This document shows, one piece after another, positions 58,915-64,000 of a stretch of 64,000 nucleotides of DNA (positions are counted from its first letter, which is position 1; the number at the start of each line of letters is the position of its first letter). Origin of the DNA: Firm-04 sp964463355 (lineage in GTDB: Bacteria; Bacillota; Clostridia; Oscillospirales; Ruminococcaceae); NCBI GenBank assembly GCA_964463355.1, contig CAYXBP010000001.1, positions 62,001-126,000 on the forward strand, given 5' to 3'. The notes below the pieces were generated by a model. The model did no database searches, was not told where the DNA came from, and saw only the letters and a program-made list of their open reading frames with translations. A program made the position numbers and the translations under genes.

Positions 58915-59085
58915 TCAGCCCTGCTGGGGAGCTGAAACGGGACATGCCTCAGCACATGCACCGCACTCGATGCAAGCATCAGCATCGATTACATACTTGC
59001 TGTCGCCCTCGGCGATTGCCTCAACGGGGCAAGCACCTGCGCAGGCACCACACTGGATGCAGTCGTCATTGATGATGTATGCCAT
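58915..59085 (-). CDS. fdx: 2[4Fe-4S] clostridial ferredoxin
   Basis: 56 residues with two CxxCxxCxxxCP cluster motifs (CIQCGACAGACP and CIECGACAEACP) and the usual AYIINDDC start. A soluble low-potential electron carrier for enzymes such as pyruvate:ferredoxin oxidoreductase and hydrogenase, pointing to anaerobic life. ATG 59085 has GGAGG 8 bases upstream. Single gene with its own promoter. Confidence 0.97.
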   Translation of the reverse strand: MAYIINDDCIQCGACAGACPVEAIAEGDSKYVIDADACIECGACAEACPVSAPQQG

Positions 59086-59140
59086 TGGTTTGTACCTCCG
59101 ATTAGTTATTCCGATCGCAACAGTCACGATCGTTACCTCT

Positions 59141-59168
59141 ATTGTACCATAAATCTGAAAAAATGCAA
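59141..59168 (-). promoter_or_regulatory. Sigma-A promoter for the ferredoxin gene
   Basis: On the minus strand TTGCAT, 16 bp, TACAAT. Confidence 0.8.
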
Positions 59169-59373
59169 GCGTTTTTTTGAAAATTTATTTGGAAATCGCA
59201 CTTTCCACCTTCTGTAAATATGGATTGCAACAAAGTGCCGTTTTGCGCAATGGCATTCCCTGCAAAATTTGGTGGATATTGCAAATTCTGCTATGCTTAA
59301 TGCAAGAAAATGCAAGTTTTATTGGCTAGTATGGTGAAATTTTTTGAAATTTTTGAAAAGACTTTCTTGCATC

Positions 59374-59402
59374 TTGACAAATACGGCGAGATTTGTTATA
59401 AT
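59374..59402 (+). promoter_or_regulatory. Consensus sigma-A promoter of the sugar ABC importer operon
   Basis: TTGACA, 17 bp, TATAAT. The 110-base leader has two hairpins, GGGC/GCCC and GCTGCC/GGCAGC (59441-59461). The 59086-59517 gap otherwise holds only the two divergent promoters. Confidence 0.9.
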
Positions 59403-59517
59403 ACTCTAATGTAGAAAAGTGTGGGCGTTTGTGCCCATATGGCGCTGCCTGCGATGGCAGCATGACAAAACTGCGGCAAAGGGTTTGTAACCGCGCCGCG
59501 GGAAAGGTGGAGATCCA

Positions 59518-62442
59518 GTGAGAAAAAAGGCGACAGCCCGATGGATGTCTGCGGTTCTGACCTCTGTGCTGGCGGTGAATGCCGCTTTGCCCTTGGTTTG
59601 CAGTGCTGCGGAAGCCACATCTGAGACGGCAACAGCAAACGATGACACGCTGTATGAGCTGTTCTATGAGCAGGAAATCAGCTACAGCGACTACTACGAC
59701 GAACATATTGACAAGCCGCGCCCTGAAACGGAGATCATTGTGAATGGCGTAGACTTCGATTCTGCCGAGGACGGCAGCTTTTCTAAGGGCAGCTGCGGCG
59801 ATGGCAACGAGAAAAGGGATAACGTTCTGCTGTGGGAGAGCGCGGAGGGCAGCATCACCTATAAAATCCAGGTGCAGCAGGCGGGCGTTTACGCATTGCA
59901 GATGGTTTATTACGCTATGGCTTCTGCTTCTAATGAAGTGGAACTTGTGATGGAGATCGACGGAAAAACACCTTTTGAATCCGCATCTCGTATTTGCTTG
60001 AGCAAGGTGTTCGTGAATAAAAACGACATCGCCACGGATTCGCGCGGCAATCAGGTGCGCCCCGCACAGGTGGAAAAGCCCACTTGGCAGACTGCGTTCG
60101 TCTACGATGAGGACGGTCTGTTTAACGATCCCTTGGGTTTTTATCTGGAAGCGGGCGAGCATACCATTACGCTGAAAGGCACCAAGGCGAATGTCGCCAT
60201 ACAGGCAATGCGATTCTGTCAGCCGGAGGGCACGGTGGAATATCAAGCACCTACGCAGGCAGAACTGGATGGCACGCCCTCGACCCTCTACCGTATTGAG
60301 GGTGAGAACGCAGTGTATAAGTCTTCCTCCACATTGTATCCTGCTTACGATAACAACAGCTACACTGTTTCGCCCTCTGATCCCGTGAAAATGGTCTATA
60401 ATACCATCGGCGGTGCCAATTGGGATCAGGCAGGGCAGTTTATTACATGGGAGATCCCTGCGGATGCCTTGCAGGGCGATGGCTGGTATAAAATCGGCAT
60501 TAAGGCCTGCCAGGATGTCATGCGTGGCTTCTATTCTAACCGCCGCGTGTTGGTGGATGGCGAATTGCGCAACAGCGATATGGGACAGGTTAAGTTCTAT
60601 TACAGCACTGATTGGCAATTGACGCCAGTTACCACCGATGCTGGTGATTATGTGTATGTATATCTCACTGCGGGGGAGGCGCATACCATTACACTGGAAG
60701 CGATGCCTGGTGAGATTGGCGAATCCATGCGCCGCCTGGAGGGCGTGGTTGCCGACCTGAATGTTTGCTACAAGCAGATCTTGATGCTGACAGGGCCTAA
60801 TCCAGATAAGTACAATGACTACTATGTAGAGGAAAGCATTCCGACATTGATGGACGATTTCAAGCGTCTGTCACAAGAGCTGAAGGATGCGCAAGCGGGC
60901 ATTGAGGAGCTGTCTGGCACACTTGGCTCTGAAGCAGCGGCACTGCAAAGAATGTATGTCATTCTGGATAAGTGCATCGCAAAGCCCAGCCGTATTCCCA
61001 ACTATGTTTCGCAAATCAAGGATAATATTTCTACGATTTCTACCTTCATCTGCGATTACCGTGACCAGCCGTTGGAGATCGACTATATCGAGATCGCATC
61101 GGCTGACCGCGATTTTTCTTCTCTGAAATCCAATTTCTTCAAGCAGTTTGCCTTCCAGTTTAAGGCGTTTATCGGCTCGTTTACTGAGGACTACACCACG
61201 CTTTCTGATGTGGACGCAGATGCTGACGATGTCATTGAAGTTTGGGTCAACCTTGGTCGTGATCAGGCACTGGTAGTCAAAGAGCTGGTGGAAAACGGTT
61301 TCGCACAGGAGCATCCTGATATCCCAATCTCCGTCAACCTCGTGGTCGGCGGCGTGGTAGAAGCAACGCTTGCGGGTAAAGGCCCTGATGTGGCACTGTT
61401 CCTGGGCGGCGAATTTCCTGTGAACCTTGCCTGCCGTGATTTGCTGGTGGATATCAAGCAGTTCCCCGATTACAACGAGGTCATCAAGCCCTATCATCCC
61501 GATTCTACGCTGATGTATGCGTACAACGGCGGTGTGTACGGTATGCCGCTGACCCAAACCTGGACGATGCTGTTCTATCGTACCGATATTCTCACGGAGC
61601 TGGGTTATACCGAGTTACCCCGTACATGGGACGATCTGATTGATATGCTGCCTGGCTTGCAGAGAAATCACTTGGGCGTTGGCTTGATTCTGCCCTCTAC
61701 CAATGTGGCAGCCTCTACCGAAGCTGGTCACACCTTTGCAACGCTTCTGCTGCAATCTGGTCTGAACTACTACAACGCGGAGCAGACGCGCACGCAGTTT
61801 GATTCCGTTACCGCCATTCAGTGCTTTGAGAAATGGACGGATTTCTACAGTGAGTACAAATTCACCCAGACCTATGACCCCTACAGCTATTTCCGTACTG
61901 GTCAGTATCCTATGGTTGTTTCCAACTACAGCTTCTGTAATCAGCTTTCCGTTGCTGCGCCTGAGATCAAAGGACTTTGGAATTTCACAGTTATGCCTGG
62001 TACTCTCAACGAGAATGGGGAGTTGAATCACGCCTCCAATTCTGGCGGCGGCGGCGCGGTCATTTTCGATAAGGTCAAGAATAAGGAAGACGCGTGGACT
62101 TTTGTGAAGTGGTTCTGCTCCGCTGATGTGCAGACCGAATACGGTATGAATCTGGAGGGCCTGTTGGGTCAGATGGGTCGTTATGAGGCCGCTAATGTGG
62201 AGGCACTCAAACAGCTTAACTGGTCTTCTGCCGAGTTGGATGTCCTGCTGGCACAGTGGGAGGCTCTGGACGAGGTTCCGATTCTGCCTTCTTCCTATGC
62301 GGTGACCCGTAATATCATGAACGCATTCCGTGAAACTGTTAACTCTAATGAGAATCCCCGCGACACGCTGATGTATTATAACGGCGATATGAACGACGAG
62401 ATTCTTCGTAAGAGGGAAAACCTTGGTCTGGATACCAACTGA
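59518..62442 (+). CDS. Large multidomain carbohydrate ABC transporter solute-binding protein
   Basis: 974 residues. A Sec signal peptide (1-31, ending CSAAEA) without a lipobox. Residues about 60-240 and 260-425 are beta-rich, CBM-like domains (GVDFDSAEDGSFSKG, YLEAGEHTITLKG; YRIEGENA, YLTAGEAHTITLEA). A helical region (about 445-530) follows, then a family 1 solute-binding domain from about 570 (VIEVWVNLGRDQALVVKELV, GKGPDVALFLGGEFPVNLA, YGMPLTQTWTMLFYRTDILTELG). Normal binding proteins are about 430 residues, so the N-terminal half is an addition, perhaps to hold polysaccharide or to anchor the protein. Start GTG 59518 after GGTGGAG. Two permease genes follow. Confidence 0.88.
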   Translation: MRKKATARWMSAVLTSVLAVNAALPLVCSAAEATSETATANDDTLYELFYEQEISYSDYYDEHIDKPRPETEIIVNGVDFDSAEDGSFSKGSCGDGNEKRDNVLLWESAEGSITYKIQVQQAGVYALQMVYYAMASASNEVELVMEIDGKTPFESASRICLSKVFVNKNDIATDSRGNQVRPAQVEKPTWQTAFVYDEDGLFNDPLGFYLEAGEHTITLKGTKANVAIQAMRFCQPEGTVEYQAPTQAELDGTPSTLYRIEGENAVYKSSSTLYPAYDNNSYTVSPSDPVKMVYNTIGGANWDQAGQFITWEIPADALQGDGWYKIGIKACQDVMRGFYSNRRVLVDGELRNSDMGQVKFYYSTDWQLTPVTTDAGDYVYVYLTAGEAHTITLEAMPGEIGESMRRLEGVVADLNVCYKQILMLTGPNPDKYNDYYVEESIPTLMDDFKRLSQELKDAQAGIEELSGTLGSEAAALQRMYVILDKCIAKPSRIPNYVSQIKDNISTISTFICDYRDQPLEIDYIEIASADRDFSSLKSNFFKQFAFQFKAFIGSFTEDYTTLSDVDADADDVIEVWVNLGRDQALVVKELVENGFAQEHPDIPISVNLVVGGVVEATLAGKGPDVALFLGGEFPVNLACRDLLVDIKQFPDYNEVIKPYHPDSTLMYAYNGGVYGMPLTQTWTMLFYRTDILTELGYTELPRTWDDLIDMLPGLQRNHLGVGLILPSTNVAASTEAGHTFATLLLQSGLNYYNAEQTRTQFDSVTAIQCFEKWTDFYSEYKFTQTYDPYSYFRTGQYPMVVSNYSFCNQLSVAAPEIKGLWNFTVMPGTLNENGELNHASNSGGGGAVIFDKVKNKEDAWTFVKWFCSADVQTEYGMNLEGLLGQMGRYEAANVEALKQLNWSSAELDVLLAQWEALDEVPILPSSYAVTRNIMNAFRETVNSNENPRDTLMYYNGDMNDEILRKRENLGLDTN

Positions 62443-62489
62443 CATTTGAAAAACTGAATGCGTAAAACGCAACGAAGGAGGGCTTCCGT

Positions 62490-63428
62490 TTGGATAAGGA
62501 ACAAATCGGTGTGAGAACCAAAGCGGAACAACGGCGTCTCATCTGGTCGCAGATGAAGCAGAGCAAGGAAGCATATCTGATGATGCTGCCCTTTATGCTG
62601 ATGTTCCTGATTTTCACAATTATCCCTGTTATCATGTCGCTGCCCATCGGTTTGACAGATTTCGACATGGTGAAATATCCCCCGACCTATGTAGGTCTTA
62701 GCAATTTCTACAATCTTTTCTTGAATGACAGCATTTTTGTCAAGTCGATCCGTGTTACACTGGTGTTTGCCGTTTTTACAGGACCTTTGAGCTATTTCCT
62801 CAGTTTTCTGCTTGCATGGCTCATCAATGAGCTGAATGCGACGCTCAAGGTCATCTTCACGCTGATCTTCTACGCACCGTCCATGGCCTCTGGCGTGTAT
62901 GCCGTCTGGCAGTTGATTTTCAGCGGCGACAGCTATGGTATCGCAAACTCTGCGCTGATGAATCTGGGCATTACTTCCTCTGCCATTCAGTGGCTTACCG
63001 ATTCCAAGTATATCCTGACGGTGGTCATCATTGTGCAGCTGTGGGTGAGTATGGGTGCGGGCTTCCTTGCCATGCGTGCAGGTTTCCAGAACATTGATCG
63101 CAGTCAGTATGAGGCGGGTGCTATTGAGGGTATCAAAAACCGCTGGCAGGAGCTTATCTACATCACGATTCCCGGTATGGGGCCTTCACTGATGTTCGCA
63201 GCGGTTATGCAGATTGTTTCCTCCTTTACTGCGGATATCGTTGCCCGAAACCTCGTGGGCTTCCCAAGCACTGATTACGCTGCCCATACTATTATGACAC
63301 ACGCCTTCGACTACGGTTGGATCCGTTATGAGATGGGCTATGCTTCGGCGATCTGTATGGTGCTGTTCATCGTCATGTATGTGGCGAACAAGTTCATCAG
63401 CAGTCTGTTGGGCAAATATATGGATTAA
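62490..63428 (+). CDS. Sugar ABC transporter permease, MalF type
   Basis: 312 residues with six membrane helices; N-terminal permease of a CUT1 carbohydrate importer. The coupling-loop motif for the ATPase is present as QYEAGAIEGIKNRWQELIYITIPGMGP (the EAA loop). Start is TTG 62490 with AAGGAGGG eight bases upstream. No ATPase gene is in the operon so far; importers of this type often share an MsmK-like ATPase encoded elsewhere. Confidence 0.93.
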   Translation: MDKEQIGVRTKAEQRRLIWSQMKQSKEAYLMMLPFMLMFLIFTIIPVIMSLPIGLTDFDMVKYPPTYVGLSNFYNLFLNDSIFVKSIRVTLVFAVFTGPLSYFLSFLLAWLINELNATLKVIFTLIFYAPSMASGVYAVWQLIFSGDSYGIANSALMNLGITSSAIQWLTDSKYILTVVIIVQLWVSMGAGFLAMRAGFQNIDRSQYEAGAIEGIKNRWQELIYITIPGMGPSLMFAAVMQIVSSFTADIVARNLVGFPSTDYAAHTIMTHAFDYGWIRYEMGYASAICMVLFIVMYVANKFISSLLGKYMD

Positions 63429-63436
63429 GGAGGCCG

Positions 63437-64000
63437 ATGATGAAAGATCCCAAAAAGCTCAAAGCGTCCAATCGCAGAGCAGGACGTAAAATCGGCGGTT
63501 CCATTGCCATCTTTGTATTCCTGTTGCTGCTGGGCACCTTTATGGCACTGCCCATTTGGTTGATGGTTGTCAACAGCATCAAGCCTGTGAATGAAATGTT
63601 TATCTTCCCCCCGAAGTGGTATACTCTCAACCCCACACTGGATAATTTCAAGGATACATACCGTGTGCTGGGTGCTATGTGGGTGCCCTTCTCTCGCTAT
63701 GTGTTCAACTCCGTGTTTGTGACCGTGGCAGTTACCATTTTGCAGTGCATTTTTGCTTCAATGGCTGCGTTCTGCTTGTCAAAGGTTAAGTTTCCCGGCA
63801 ACAAGCTCATCAATAATATCATCGTTCTGGCACTACTGTATAATAGTAATGTGATCTACCTGATGCAGTATATGGTGATGGCAGAGCTGAATATGATCAA
63901 CACCTATTCCGCACTGATTCTTCCTGCGGTGGCATCTTCTATGGGTCTGTATCTCATGCGCCAGAGCATGACCTCCATTCCCGATGCAATGATAGAGGCA
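63437..64000 (+). CDS. Sugar ABC transporter permease, MalG type (partial)
   Basis: The first 188 residues of the second CUT1 permease; the window ends inside the EAA loop (MTSIPDAMIEA). At least four membrane helices are visible. WLMVVNSIKPVNEMFIFPPKWY is the conserved first periplasmic region of MalG-type subunits. It starts 6 bases after the preceding stop codon with AAGGAGG upstream; ATG 63437 or the next ATG may be used. Confidence 0.93.
   Translation, partial: MMKDPKKLKASNRRAGRKIGGSIAIFVFLLLLGTFMALPIWLMVVNSIKPVNEMFIFPPKWYTLNPTLDNFKDTYRVLGAMWVPFSRYVFNSVFVTVAVTILQCIFASMAAFCLSKVKFPGNKLINNIIVLALLYNSNVIYLMQYMVMAELNMINTYSALILPAVASSMGLYLMRQSMTSIPDAMIEA

Noticed and set aside
59326..60684. Long open frame (452 codons) on the minus strand
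   Set aside because: It lies opposite the solute-binding protein gene, has no ribosome binding site and no recognisable domain; it mirrors the codon bias of the real gene.
1..64000. Mobile elements and tRNA genes
   Set aside because: No transposase, integrase, terminal inverted repeats, attachment-site duplications or tRNA-like sequences were recognised on either strand.

Overview
The window reads as chromosome from a spore-forming, obligately fermentative member of the Clostridia, most likely a Ruminococcus-like Oscillospiraceae. The evidence is sipL-spoIVA, a Spo0A-like regulator, a dockerin-type repeat on an expansin, Thr-rich linkers, a 2[4Fe-4S] ferredoxin, lactate dehydrogenase, the GatCAB route, and near-consensus sigma-A promoters with 17-bp spacers. 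I see no rRNA, tRNA, CRISPR array, insertion sequence or prophage.

Layout. 1-6.1 kb (minus): a GT2 glycosyltransferase, queT behind a preQ1-I riboswitch, a WG-repeat protein, then purE-purC-purF-like-purM. 6.4-14.4 kb (plus): a YbjN-like protein, a 1141-aa AAA+/AAA+/M41 fusion, a patatin phospholipase and a GH2-type glycosidase. 14.5-17.5 kb (minus): gatC-gatA-gatB, with a GatA that has lost its amidase catalytic residues. 17.8-21.1 kb (plus): rsmE, a PPP phosphatase, mnmM, a small membrane protein and an expansin. 21.1-28.5 kb: NERD protein, DUF378 protein, aldose epimerase, sipL-spoIVA behind a sigma-E-like promoter, and an ECF sigma factor with a large internal deletion plus its membrane partner. 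28.6-31.4 kb (minus): pyk and queA.

31.6-46.4 kb (minus) is one polysaccharide locus: initiating sugar transferase, manC, gmd and rmd (a GDP-D-rhamnose pathway), several GT4 enzymes, Wzm/Wzt ABC export with a Wzt C-terminal domain, and a coiled-coil/methyltransferase protein. The set resembles ABC-exported D-rhamnan loci of Gram-negative bacteria.

46.4-55 kb concerns metals: zur-znuA-znuC-znuB plus a phosphoesterase, a P-type cation ATPase under a yybP-ykoY (Mn2+) riboswitch with an overlapping terminator, an orphan transcription unit of about 325 nt with promoter, folded leader and terminator but no convincing gene, and a ZIP transporter. 55-58.8 kb: ldh, a Spo0A-like regulator, an M23 peptidase and a lipoprotein. 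58.9-64 kb: ferredoxin, then a carbohydrate ABC importer (large solute-binding protein and two permeases, the last cut by the window end).

Points that deserve most attention are the two glutamine amidotransferase components (PurF-like and GatA) that both lack their glutaminase catalytic residues, the soluble ClpB-like/FtsH-like fusion protease, the D-rhamnan-type export locus, and the orphan RNA at 53.5-53.8 kb.
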